Assembly: GCA_902630915.1 (NCBI GenBank)
Contig: CACOWD010000013.1
Location: forward strand, 1 to 10,487
Reading direction: 5' to 3'
DNA from: an uncultured Pelagibacteraceae bacterium
GTDB taxonomy: Bacteria > Pseudomonadota > Alphaproteobacteria > Pelagibacterales > Pelagibacteraceae
DNA: 10,487 bases
The notes under the pieces were generated by a model. That model was not told the DNA's origin, did not search any database, and saw nothing but the letters and a program-made list of their open reading frames with translations. Each line of letters opens with the position of its first letter. Within the stretch, counting starts at the first letter, position 1. The translations under genes and the position numbers were made by a program. This document shows, piece by piece, positions 1 through 6,712 of this stretch.

Positions 1-218
1 CCTAGAAGAGATACCCAAATAATAGAAAAAATAAAAAAATATAAAATATTTAATATTATATTCGAACTTATAAAATTACCTAAATATGATTGGATTTCCT
101 TGTAATATGTAAAATCGTTCAACCTGCTTATATCTACCACAGAAAAAATAAAATATAAGAATGCTATTAATATGAGTAAGTAGGAAATGCCTAAAAATAT
201 TTTCAAATTCTTACTCAT
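1..218 (-). CDS. Partial membrane protein, probable TVP38/TMEM64 (DedA-like) family, N-terminal part
   Basis: This is an open frame from an ATG at 218 running off the left edge: 72 complete residues with no stop. The protein starts MSKNLKIFLGISYLL. A first hydrophobic segment spans about residues 5-27. A polar stretch follows at about 29-50 (containing DISRLNDF and YYKEIQSYLG). A second hydrophobic segment starts at about 53 and reaches the edge with FSIIWVSLLG. One transmembrane helix, a short loop of about 25 residues and a second helix ending near a WVSLLG-like motif fit the start of TVP38/TMEM64 (SNARE-associated, DedA-like) inner-membrane proteins, which are thought to act in lipid or small-molecule transport. 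The signature core of that family lies outside the window, so the family call is an inference from pattern. The membrane location is well supported. It is transcribed divergently from the rpmH operon. Confidence 0.6.
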   Translation of the reverse strand, partial: MSKNLKIFLGISYLLILIAFLYFIFSVVDISRLNDFTYYKEIQSYLGNFISSNIILNILYFFIFSIIWVSLL

Positions 219-268
219 TATTTACCTGTACAATAGACAGCAATTAAAATATATACCTTTAAATATTT
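219..268. promoter_or_regulatory. Divergent intergenic region with candidate rpmH promoter
   Basis: These 50 bases between the divergent starts (218 minus, 269 plus) are the only sizeable non-coding gap in the window, so promoters for both directions should lie here. On the plus strand TGTACA (227-232) matches 4 of 6 bases of the sigma70 -35 consensus. It is followed, after exactly 17 bases, by TATATA (250-255), 4 of 6 to the -10 consensus. A transcript would start near 262, leaving a very short leader before the rpmH ATG at 269. I see no Shine-Dalgarno before rpmH, which fits a short leader. In DNA this AT-rich such boxes arise by chance, so the exact boxes are tentative. I find no convincing pair on the minus strand. 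Confidence 0.35.
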
Positions 269-403
269 ATGAAAAGAACTTATCAGCCCAGCAATTTAGT
301 AAGAAAAAGAAGGCATGGTTTTAGAGCTAGAATGGCTACGAAAACTGGAAGGCAGCTCATAGCTAGAAGACGAGCCAAAGGAAGAAAAACTCTATCAACG
401 TAA
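269..403 (+). CDS. rpmH: 50S ribosomal protein L34
   Basis: This is a 44-residue protein read from the ATG at 269 to the TAA at 401-403. It begins [20 protein letters not shown] and ends KGRKTLST. The start KRTYQPS, the [11 protein letters not shown] block (residues 12-22) and the RRRAKGRK block (33-40) are diagnostic of L34, a small, very basic protein of the large ribosomal subunit that binds 23S rRNA. The length matches the family (44-46 residues). It is the first gene of the plus-strand operon and lies 6 bases before rnpA, the rpmH-rnpA order found in most bacteria. No Shine-Dalgarno is visible. Confidence 0.98.
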   Translation: MKRTYQPSNLVRKRRHGFRARMATKTGRQLIARRRAKGRKTLST

Positions 404-409
404 ATTTTA

Positions 410-760
410 ATGGTTAAGCTTGAAAGTTTAAAAAAAAGCAACCAGTTCAGAAAAGCACTAAAAGAAAAAAAAATCCACACTGATTATTTTTCCATCTTTG
501 CTTCTAAGAATTTTTTTAAGCCAAAACATAAAGATAATTTACTGATAAGTTTCATATTAAAAAAAAAAACTGGGAATGCTGTCAAAAGAAACAAGATTAG
601 AAGAAAATTAAAAGCTATTGTTCAGAAATTGTTAAAAAAAAAGGGTGCAATTAATAAGGATTACACTTATATAGTTTTTGGTAAATCTAATGCTTACGCT
701 AAAAAACATGATGTGCTTTTGCCATTAATGGAAAAAAGTTTTAGTAGGTTAAAAAAGTAA
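410..760 (+). CDS. rnpA: Ribonuclease P protein component
   Basis: This 116-residue basic protein is the protein subunit of RNase P. It helps the catalytic RNA bind and cleave the 5' leader of precursor tRNAs. The family's RNR motif is at residues 55-69 ([15 protein letters not shown]), and [15 protein letters not shown] near the N-terminus (7-21) matches the usual opening helix in which a Phe follows Leu-Lys. The central IHTDYFSIF (22-30) and [12 protein letters not shown] (47-58) strands also fit. Length is normal for the family. The ATG at 410 follows rpmH by 6 bases, and yidD starts 1 base after its stop. The RNA subunit gene (rnpB) is not in the window. Confidence 0.95.
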   Translation: MVKLESLKKSNQFRKALKEKKIHTDYFSIFASKNFFKPKHKDNLLISFILKKKTGNAVKRNKIRRKLKAIVQKLLKKKGAINKDYTYIVFGKSNAYAKKHDVLLPLMEKSFSRLKK

Positions 761-761
761 A

Positions 762-1085
762 ATGACAAAAATTCTAATTTTTATAATTAAAATCTATAAA
801 TATCTTATTTCACCATTATTAGGAAATAGGTGTAGATTTTTACCAACTTGTTCAGAATATTTTATAGAAGCTCTAAAAACCCAAGGTCTTATAAATGGTT
901 TTAAATTAGGAACAAAAAGAATTTTTAAATGTCACCCGTTTAAAAAACTAGGTGGTTCTCATGGAGTAGATTTTGTCCCGATTCCAAAAAACGCTTCTAG
1001 ACAAGAAAGGTTGAGAAAAATTGTGGAGGGATTACAAAAAGCTGGTTGGAAATACGAGAATAACAAGGAAAGTAAAAATGGATAA
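762..1085 (+). CDS. yidD: Membrane protein insertion efficiency factor YidD
   Basis: This 107-residue protein is of the YidD (DUF37) family, a small membrane-associated protein that assists YidC in inserting and folding inner-membrane proteins. It has an N-terminal amphipathic or hydrophobic stretch (residues 3-20) followed by [17 protein letters not shown] (22-38), the family's cysteine signature with C24 and C30. Then come [13 protein letters not shown] (53-65, C57) and HGVDFVP (67-73). The last 30 or so residues are charged and poorly conserved, and the end overlaps the yidC start by 8 bases. The ATG at 762 is 1 base after the rnpA stop. The rnpA-yidD-yidC order is common across bacteria and supports the call. 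Confidence 0.95.
   Translation: MTKILIFIIKIYKYLISPLLGNRCRFLPTCSEYFIEALKTQGLINGFKLGTKRIFKCHPFKKLGGSHGVDFVPIPKNASRQERLRKIVEGLQKAGWKYENNKESKNG
1065..1072 (+). promoter_or_regulatory. Ribosome binding site that fixes the yidC start
   Basis: AAGGAAAG lies inside the 3' end of yidD. Its AAGGA core ends 8 bases before the ATG at 1078, good Shine-Dalgarno spacing. It supports the ATG at 1078 as the yidC start rather than the in-frame TTG at 1021, which would add 19 residues (containing RDYKK and RITRK) ahead of the first transmembrane helix. Visible Shine-Dalgarno sites are rare in this window, which makes this one informative. Confidence 0.65.
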
Positions 1086-2763
1086 TAGAAATGTATTTGT
1101 AGCAATAGCTCTTTCAATGTCTGTTTTACTTTTCTGGGGTGCCTTTTTTGAAACACCCAGAAAACCTATTGATCAACAAAATAATCAAAATGTTGAAAAA
1201 AAAATTGAACAAAACTCTATTGCGCCTACTATTAGCCAACCACAAATAGTTAAAAAACTCATGAGAGAAGAGTCCATTAGTAATAGTAAAAGGGTAAAAA
1301 TTGAAAATGACAGTATATTAGGTTCAATAAATTTAAAGGGCGCTCTGATTGACGATATATCTTTTAAAAAACATAAACAAAAAGTTGAGAGTGGAAAAAA
1401 TATTATTTTTTTAAATCCATCTAATACTGAAAATGGTTTTTTTATAGAGACTGGATGGACGAGTATTGGAAACAAAATTAAAGTCCCAACTAAAGACTCA
1501 ATGTGGAGAGTAAATGGAAATAATATTTTAAGTAATACATCTCCAGTTATTTTGCAGTGGAATAATAAAGAAGGAATAACTTTTGAAAAAAGGATCGAAT
1601 TAGATGATAAATATTTATTTAAAATATCTCAAAAGGTAAAAAATAATTCTAATTCATCGATAGACTTATTCCCTTACGCTCAAATGACAAGAAATAAAAT
1701 CCCAGATGATATTCAAAATTTTTATATACAACATGAAGGTTTTATTGGAGTGTTTGATGATGAATTAAAAGAGGACGATTACGACGATGTTCAAGAGAAA
1801 AAAATTGTAAGAGAGTCTAACGAAGGTTGGCTTGGAATTACTGACAAATACTGGATGACTGCTTTCGTCCCAGAGATGGGTAAAAATTTTAAATCAACTT
1901 TTCTTTATGAAGATGGATTTAAAGCGAATTACATAATTAATAAACCTACAACTATTAATAAATCATCCTCTGGTACAAATGAATTAAGATTATTTGTTGC
2001 TGCTAAAGAGGTTGAGACGATTGATAGTTATGCAGCAAACCAAAATATTAAAAAGTTCGACTTAGTTATTGATTGGGGTTGGTTCTATTTTTTCACTAAA
2101 CCACTATTTTTTGTTATAGATTATTTATTTAAAATTTCGGGAAATTTTGGAACAGCTATTGTTCTATTAACTATAGCAATAAGACTAATTTTCTTTCCTC
2201 TGGCTAATTTCTCATTTAGATCAATGGCAAAAATGAAAGCTGTCCAACCTGAGATGATGAGGCTTAAAGAGCTGCATAAAGACGATAAAGTCAAATTGCA
2301 GCAAGAAATGATGGCTTTGTACAGAAAAGAAAAAATTAATCCTGCATCAGGGTGTTTGCCAGTATTGATTCAAATACCTTTCTTTTTTGCAATATATAAA
2401 ATGCTCTTTATTTCTCTAGAAATGAGACATCAGCCATTCTTCGGCTGGATTAAAGATTTATCGGCTCAAGATCCAACTTCATTATTTAATTTATTTGGCT
2501 TAATACCTTGGGATCCTCCAGGGTTTATGATAATTGGAATTTGGCCGATTTTAATGGGGGCCTCAATGTGGGTACAACAAAAGTTAAATCCAGCACCAGC
2601 TGATCCTATTCAAGCAAAAATATTTGCCTTCTTTCCATTGTTTTTAACAATTATACTTGCGTCTTTCCCCTCTGGTTTAGTTGTTTATTGGACGATAAAT
2701 AATATTCTTACAATCGCTCAGCAATACGTAATTGTAAAAAAAACAACTGTGAAAACGAATTAA
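1078..2763 (+). CDS. yidC: Membrane protein insertase YidC (Gram-negative type)
   Basis: This 561-residue inner-membrane insertase (YidC/Oxa1/Alb3 family) inserts and folds membrane proteins alone or with SecYEG. The first transmembrane helix is at about residues 6-24 ([19 protein letters not shown]). A Gln/Asn-rich linker follows, then a large periplasmic P1 domain at about 75-320, as in Gram-negative YidC. The conserved insertase core begins near 334. It has a hydrophobic segment at about 358-376 with the key buried arginine R369 in [11 protein letters not shown], the cytoplasmic coiled-coil loop at about 382-420, [20 protein letters not shown] (421-440), and further helices at about 482-500 and 515-545 including [13 protein letters not shown] (530-542). 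Length is normal. The start at 1078 gives an 8-base overlap with yidD. The stop is immediately followed by the argB ATG. In many alphaproteobacteria the GTPase gene engB (yihA) lies here; it is absent. Confidence 0.97.
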   Translation: MDNRNVFVAIALSMSVLLFWGAFFETPRKPIDQQNNQNVEKKIEQNSIAPTISQPQIVKKLMREESISNSKRVKIENDSILGSINLKGALIDDISFKKHKQKVESGKNIIFLNPSNTENGFFIETGWTSIGNKIKVPTKDSMWRVNGNNILSNTSPVILQWNNKEGITFEKRIELDDKYLFKISQKVKNNSNSSIDLFPYAQMTRNKIPDDIQNFYIQHEGFIGVFDDELKEDDYDDVQEKKIVRESNEGWLGITDKYWMTAFVPEMGKNFKSTFLYEDGFKANYIINKPTTINKSSSGTNELRLFVAAKEVETIDSYAANQNIKKFDLVIDWGWFYFFTKPLFFVIDYLFKISGNFGTAIVLLTIAIRLIFFPLANFSFRSMAKMKAVQPEMMRLKELHKDDKVKLQQEMMALYRKEKINPASGCLPVLIQIPFFFAIYKMLFISLEMRHQPFFGWIKDLSAQDPTSLFNLFGLIPWDPPGFMIIGIWPILMGASMWVQQKLNPAPADPIQAKIFAFFPLFLTIILASFPSGLVVYWTINNILTIAQQYVIVKKTTVKTN

Positions 2764-3633
2764 ATGTCAAAAAATATTTCTCTAGATGAGATAAAAAAAT
2801 TTTGGCCTGAGAAAGCTCCAGATATAAATATTGTTCAGAAATATGTCAAAAAATATGAAAAGGAAAAAATAGTAATTAAATATGGAGGAAACGTTCTTAT
2901 AGATAGAAATGTTTTTAATAACTTTATATCTGACATGAATGTTCTTAATAAATTAGGTTTCTCTATTATAGTTGTTCATGGGGGCGGCCCAAGAATTAAA
3001 AGAGAGCTAGATAAGAAAAAAATTGTATCAAAATTTATTAATGGATTAAGAGTTACTGATAAAAACATAATTAATACTGTAGAGGAAGTATTGATTGATT
3101 TTAATAAAGATATAGTAAGTTCTCTCAAAAAACTAGGCTCTGAAGCAACCTCGTTTCACACCAAAACTGAAAATGTAATTGAAGTTGAGCCTGAAAGAGA
3201 AGAACTTGGTTTCGTTGGAATACCAGGTAACATAAATGATAATTTGATTCAAAAAGCACTAAATGAAAATAAAATTCCAATTATAGCTCCCTTAGGTTTG
3301 GGAAAAAATAATCAAACGTATAATATTAATGGTGATACTGCAGCAAGTGCTATTGCAAAAAAACTTAAATCAAGGAGATTAATATTAATGACGAATGTGG
3401 AAGGTGTATATGATGATCAAAAAAAATTAATATCAGAAATTAAACCTTTCGATCTTGAAAATCTTATTAAATGGAAAGTCGTTCAAGGTGGTATGATTCC
3501 TAAAATAGAAAATTGTGTTGATGCTGTTCAAAATGGAGTAAAAGGAGTAGTAATTCTAGATGGAAGAAAACCTCATTCAGTTTTGCATGAAATTTTTTCT
3601 GATAAGGGATCAGGAACATTAATTAGAGAATGA
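2764..3633 (+). CDS. argB: Acetylglutamate kinase
   Basis: This is a cytoplasmic enzyme of 289 residues that phosphorylates N-acetyl-L-glutamate with ATP, the second step of arginine synthesis. Amino-acid-kinase motifs are clear: VIKYGGNV (37-44, K39 and the GG pair), VVHGGGPRI (70-78), GLRVTD (94-99), YNINGDTAA (186-194), LMTNVEGVYD (208-217) and VVQGGMIPKIENC (239-251, K247). It is longer than the E. coli form (258 residues), with an extra N-terminal helical segment at about 5-33. The tail has H271, E276 and G284 in the PHSVLHEIF and KGSGTLI segments. Both traits resemble the arginine-sensitive hexameric enzymes, so feedback inhibition by arginine is likely but inferred. The ATG directly abuts the yidC stop and no Shine-Dalgarno is seen. 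The 3' end overlaps the next gene by ATGA. Confidence 0.97.
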   Translation: MSKNISLDEIKKFWPEKAPDINIVQKYVKKYEKEKIVIKYGGNVLIDRNVFNNFISDMNVLNKLGFSIIVVHGGGPRIKRELDKKKIVSKFINGLRVTDKNIINTVEEVLIDFNKDIVSSLKKLGSEATSFHTKTENVIEVEPEREELGFVGIPGNINDNLIQKALNENKIPIIAPLGLGKNNQTYNINGDTAASAIAKKLKSRRLILMTNVEGVYDDQKKLISEIKPFDLENLIKWKVVQGGMIPKIENCVDAVQNGVKGVVILDGRKPHSVLHEIFSDKGSGTLIRE

Positions 3634-4295
3634 AAGATTTAAAAAATATCAAATTTTGGCTATTTGATTTAGATAATACGCTTTACGATGGAGCTACTAA
3701 AGTTTTTGACCAAGTAGACAAAAAAATGTCGAAATTCATCTCTGAAAAATTAAACGTTAGCCTTGAAGAGGCTAGAAAAATTCAAAAAAACTATTTTCAA
3801 GAATATAATACCACTTTAAACGGAATGATTAAGAATCATAAAATTGATGCTGATGAGTTTTTAGAGTTTGTTCATGATGTAGATCTTAGTTTTTTAGATC
3901 AAGATAAGGATCTAGAGGATGAAATTAAAAAATTAGATGGAAAAAAAATAATTTTTACTAATGGTTCTAAGGCCCATGCTCTTAATGTTACGAAAAGAAT
4001 TGGAATAGATAAGCTTTTTGACGGAATTTTTGATATACGAGATTGTGAATTTATTCCAAAGCCTTCCAAAGAGCCCTACAAAAAATTGGTAGAAAATTAC
4101 AAAATTGAGCCACAATATTGTATATTCTTTGAAGATATTGCGAGAAATTTAAAGCCAGCATACGAATTAGGAATGAAAACTGTTTGGATTAAAAATAATG
4201 AACCGTGGGCAGCAAAATATTCAGACTCAAATTTTATTAATTATAAGACTGACAACTTAACAAAATTTTTGAAGGAGGTTAATGAGTTACGATAA
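3630..4295 (+). CDS. HAD-superfamily phosphatase, pyrimidine 5'-nucleotidase-like
   Basis: This 221-residue cytoplasmic HAD hydrolase has all four catalytic motifs: DLDNTLYD (13-20, nucleophile D13 and acid D15), FTNG (109-112), K144 in PKPSKEPY, and [12 protein letters not shown] (166-177, with E168, D169 and N173). An alpha-helical cap lies between motifs I and II (about 22-100). The EDIARNL form of motif IV and the DLDNTLYD start are typical of the pyrimidine 5'-nucleotidase/Sdt1-like subfamily. That suggests dephosphorylation of a nucleoside monophosphate or similar small phosphate, but the true substrate cannot be read from sequence. It overlaps argB by 4 bases (ATGA) and dapD by 14. Its place between argB and dapD is shared by many alphaproteobacteria, which may mean a link to amino-acid synthesis or simply a frozen operon. 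Confidence 0.9.
   Translation: MKDLKNIKFWLFDLDNTLYDGATKVFDQVDKKMSKFISEKLNVSLEEARKIQKNYFQEYNTTLNGMIKNHKIDADEFLEFVHDVDLSFLDQDKDLEDEIKKLDGKKIIFTNGSKAHALNVTKRIGIDKLFDGIFDIRDCEFIPKPSKEPYKKLVENYKIEPQYCIFFEDIARNLKPAYELGMKTVWIKNNEPWAAKYSDSNFINYKTDNLTKFLKEVNELR
4272..4279 (+). promoter_or_regulatory. Strong Shine-Dalgarno of dapD, inside the HAD gene
   Basis: AAGGAGGT is a full match to the anti-Shine-Dalgarno of 16S rRNA, the best in the window. It sits in codons for Lys-Glu-Val near the end of the HAD gene. The GGAGG core ends only 3 bases before the dapD ATG at 4282, closer than the usual 5-9. No other start codon in the dapD frame fits the conserved DapD N-terminus, so this site must serve that ATG. 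It suggests dapD is translated more strongly than its neighbours, or is coupled to translation ending at 4295. Confidence 0.65.
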
Positions 4296-5109
4296 GCTAA
4301 AAAAAATAATAAACGAAAGTTTTGAAAAAAAAGAAAAAGTAAGTCCAAATTCAGATAAAAAACTGGTAAAGGCTATTAATGAAACTATTAATTTAGTCGA
4401 TAGTGGAAAAATTAGAGTAGCAAATAAACTGAGTGGGAGTTGGGTTGTAAATCAATGGATTAAAAAGGCTATTTTGTTAAGCTTTAGAATTAATAAGATG
4501 GAAATGATGAAAGGTCCTTATACGACTTGGTATGATAAAGTGCCTGGTAAAACAGTTAAATGGAAAGAAAAAGATTGGAAAAAAGCTGGATACCGTCATG
4601 TGCCTAATGGAGTTGTAAGAAAAGGAGCATACATTGCTAAAAATGTTGTTTTGATGCCTAGTTTTGTAAATCTTGGAGCTTATGTAGATGAAGGTACAAT
4701 GATTGACACTTGGGCATCCGTTGGCTCGTGTGCTCAGGTTGGAAAAAATTGTCATATTTCTGGCGGTGCAGGTATAGGAGGTGTACTAGAACCGCTTCAA
4801 GCTGGTCCTGTTATTATTGAGGATAATTGTTTTGTCGGTGCTCGATCTGAAATTGCTGAAGGTGTTTTAGTTGAAGAAGGTGCAGTGTTATCAATGGGTG
4901 TTTACATTGGTGCATCTACAAAAATAGTAGATAGAAACTCTGGGGAAATACATTATGGCAAAGTTCCTGCTTATTCGGTTGTGGTTCCCGGAAGCTTACC
5001 AAACAAATCTAACCCTAATGGACCCTCATTGTATTGCGCAGTTATAGTTAAAAAGGTTGATGAGAAAACTAGAAGCAAAACGTCTATAAATGACTTACTT
5101 AGAGACTGA
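4282..5109 (+). CDS. dapD: 2,3,4,5-tetrahydropyridine-2,6-dicarboxylate N-succinyltransferase
   Basis: This is a 275-residue cytoplasmic enzyme that moves a succinyl group from succinyl-CoA to tetrahydrodipicolinate, the first step of the succinylase branch to meso-diaminopimelate and lysine. The N-terminal helical domain (about 1-95) contains [10 protein letters not shown] (38-47) and [13 protein letters not shown] (59-71), family hallmarks. It is followed by a left-handed beta-helix of hexapeptide repeats from about 108 to 235, including [20 protein letters not shown] (135-154, catalytic D142) and [11 protein letters not shown] (184-194, E190). The C-terminal [13 protein letters not shown] (248-260) completes the fold. 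Length equals the E. coli enzyme (274). It starts inside the end of the HAD gene and shares one base with dapE (TGATG). The trimeric active form is known from the family. Confidence 0.98.
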   Translation: MSYDKLKKIINESFEKKEKVSPNSDKKLVKAINETINLVDSGKIRVANKLSGSWVVNQWIKKAILLSFRINKMEMMKGPYTTWYDKVPGKTVKWKEKDWKKAGYRHVPNGVVRKGAYIAKNVVLMPSFVNLGAYVDEGTMIDTWASVGSCAQVGKNCHISGGAGIGGVLEPLQAGPVIIEDNCFVGARSEIAEGVLVEEGAVLSMGVYIGASTKIVDRNSGEIHYGKVPAYSVVVPGSLPNKSNPNGPSLYCAVIVKKVDEKTRSKTSINDLLRD

Positions 5110-6266
5110 TGAATATAATAAACGAATTACAATTATCTAAAGAATTAATAAGATTTCCAAGTATTACTCCTAGAGATGCAGGAGCAATAAAATTTTTAAG
5201 TAAAAAGTTAAAAAAATTAGGCTTTAGTTGTAAAATTTTAGAATTTAAGGGTAAAGGAAGTAAACCAATAAAAAACCTTTACGCAAAAATTGGTAAAAAA
5301 AGACCAAACTTATGCTATGCAGGCCATACAGACGTAGTTCCTCCAGGAAATCTTAAAGATTGGACTGTTAATCCTTTTAAACCAGCAGTTAAAAAAAATC
5401 ATTTAATTGGAAGAGGGGCAAATGACATGAAGAGTTCTATTGCTTGCTTTGTTGCAGCGGTAAGTAAATTTTTAATTAAAAACGATAATTTTAATGGATC
5501 AATTAGTTTTTTAGTTACAGGTGATGAAGAGGGATATGCAATAAATGGTACGAAGAAAGTTGTGGATTACCTTAAAAGAAAAAAAGAAAAGATTGATTTT
5601 TGTATTGTGGGCGAGCCAACTAATCCAAATAAACTTGGAGAAATGATAAAAATTGGAAGAAGAGGAAGTTTGTCAGGAAAAATTGAGATTTCTGGCACTC
5701 AGGGGCACATTGCATATCCTCACCTTTCTAATAATCCAATAAATACTTTAGTAGCCATATGTAAAAAACTAAAAGAAAAAAAGTTGGATAAAGGTAACAA
5801 AAACTTTCAACCCTCAAATTTGGAATTTACGTCTCTGAATGTAGATAATAAGGCTCATAATGTTATACCTGCAAGAGCTAGAGCCCAGTTTAATATAAGG
5901 TATAATAATTTACACACCTCTTCATCGCTAATGAAAAAAATTAACTTGATTGTTAGACAAATTAGTAAAAAAAATAAATGTAAATATAAAATTAATTATA
6001 TTGCAAACGGAGAGGCTTTTTTAACAAAACCTGGAAAAACAACATTTATGGCAAAAAAAATTATTAAAAAAATAACAAAGATGAGTCCAAAATTTTCTAC
6101 AACTGGGGGTACGTCTGATGCTAGATTTATTAAAAAAATTTCTCCTTGTCTTGAATTTGGTTTAGTAAATAAAACTATGCATAGAGTTGATGAATGTGTT
6201 TCTCTAGCTGACTTAAAGAAACTTACAAAAATATATAACAATATTTTAGTAGAATATTTTAAGTGA
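5109..6266 (+). CDS. dapE: Succinyl-diaminopimelate desuccinylase
   Basis: This is a 385-residue di-zinc M20 metallohydrolase that cleaves N-succinyl-LL-diaminopimelate to LL-diaminopimelate and succinate. Metal ligands and catalytic residues are in place: H73 and D75 in AGHTDVVPPG, D106 in GRGANDMKSS, E140/E141 in TGDEEG, E169 in VGEPT, and H358 in NKTMHRVDE. The dimerisation lid lies at about 180-295 with GRRGSLSGKIEISGTQGHIAYP (183-204). The bridging STTGGTSDARF segment (330-340) is also typical. Length is close to the usual 375-380. The ATG shares its A with the dapD stop (TGATG), so the two consecutive-pathway enzymes are translationally coupled. The 3' end overlaps the SET gene by GTGA. 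Confidence 0.98.
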   Translation: MNIINELQLSKELIRFPSITPRDAGAIKFLSKKLKKLGFSCKILEFKGKGSKPIKNLYAKIGKKRPNLCYAGHTDVVPPGNLKDWTVNPFKPAVKKNHLIGRGANDMKSSIACFVAAVSKFLIKNDNFNGSISFLVTGDEEGYAINGTKKVVDYLKRKKEKIDFCIVGEPTNPNKLGEMIKIGRRGSLSGKIEISGTQGHIAYPHLSNNPINTLVAICKKLKEKKLDKGNKNFQPSNLEFTSLNVDNKAHNVIPARARAQFNIRYNNLHTSSSLMKKINLIVRQISKKNKCKYKINYIANGEAFLTKPGKTTFMAKKIIKKITKMSPKFSTTGGTSDARFIKKISPCLEFGLVNKTMHRVDECVSLADLKKLTKIYNNILVEYFK

Positions 6267-6712
6267 GACTATACAAAATAAAAAAGTCAAAAATTGATAA
6301 GAATGGTCTCTATGCTAATTGTAACATTAAAAAAGGCACAAAAATTATAGAGTATAAAGGTAAAATTATTTCTGTTAAAAAAAGTGCTGAAGATCCAAAA
6401 TTTGACAATAGTAAAGAAATTTATCTATTTAATTTAAACAAACGTTTTGATCTTGACGGAGACTTTAAATTTAATACTGCTAGATTAATCAATCATTCTT
6501 GTAATCCTAATTGTGAAGTTTTTGGTGAAGGTTTGAAAATTTGGGTTTATGCAATGAAAAATATTAAAAAAGGTGATGAGCTTTCTTACGATTACGGTTT
6601 TAGTTTTGATGATGACTTTAAAAATTATCCTTGCAAATGTCGTTCAAAGAACTGTGCAGGTTTTATTGTTCGAGAGGGTTCAAGATGGAGAATTAAGAAG
6701 AGTAAAAAATGA
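6263..6712 (+). CDS. Small SET-domain protein-lysine N-methyltransferase with post-SET cysteines
   Basis: This 149-residue protein is almost entirely a SET domain, the S-adenosylmethionine-dependent lysine methyltransferase fold best known from eukaryotic histone-modifying enzymes. The motifs occur in order: KNGLYAN (13-19), the SET-I region at about 38-70, ARLINHSCNPNC (73-84, the NHSCxPN cofactor-binding motif), and GDELSYDYGF (104-113, with the catalytic tyrosine region). A C-terminal CKCRSKNC (124-131) follows. C84 with C124, C126 and C131 reproduces the four-cysteine zinc site of eukaryotic post-SET domains. There is no pre-SET domain. The start is GTG at 6263, overlapping the dapE stop; no other start before residue 98 is possible. 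The target protein is unknown. Presence of a few SET proteins in alphaproteobacteria is known, but placement after dapE is not part of the usual gene order. Confidence 0.93.
   Translation: MRLYKIKKSKIDKNGLYANCNIKKGTKIIEYKGKIISVKKSAEDPKFDNSKEIYLFNLNKRFDLDGDFKFNTARLINHSCNPNCEVFGEGLKIWVYAMKNIKKGDELSYDYGFSFDDDFKNYPCKCRSKNCAGFIVREGSRWRIKKSKK

Noticed and set aside
283..480. Minus-strand open frame antisense to rpmH and rnpA (65 residues)
   Set aside because: It is the reverse complement of two well-conserved genes; its hydrophobic Leu/Phe-rich protein is what Lys-rich codons give when read backwards.
1021..1077. In-frame 5' extension of yidC from a TTG
   Set aside because: It lies inside yidD, would put charged residues before the first transmembrane helix, and the ATG at 1078 has a good Shine-Dalgarno and a normal YidC N-terminus.
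959..1475. Minus-strand open frames antisense to yidD/yidC (959-1156, 1185-1475)
   Set aside because: They are shadows of real plus-strand genes, with no conserved motif or initiation signal; the same holds for 3933-4115, 4477-4755 and 5996-6241.
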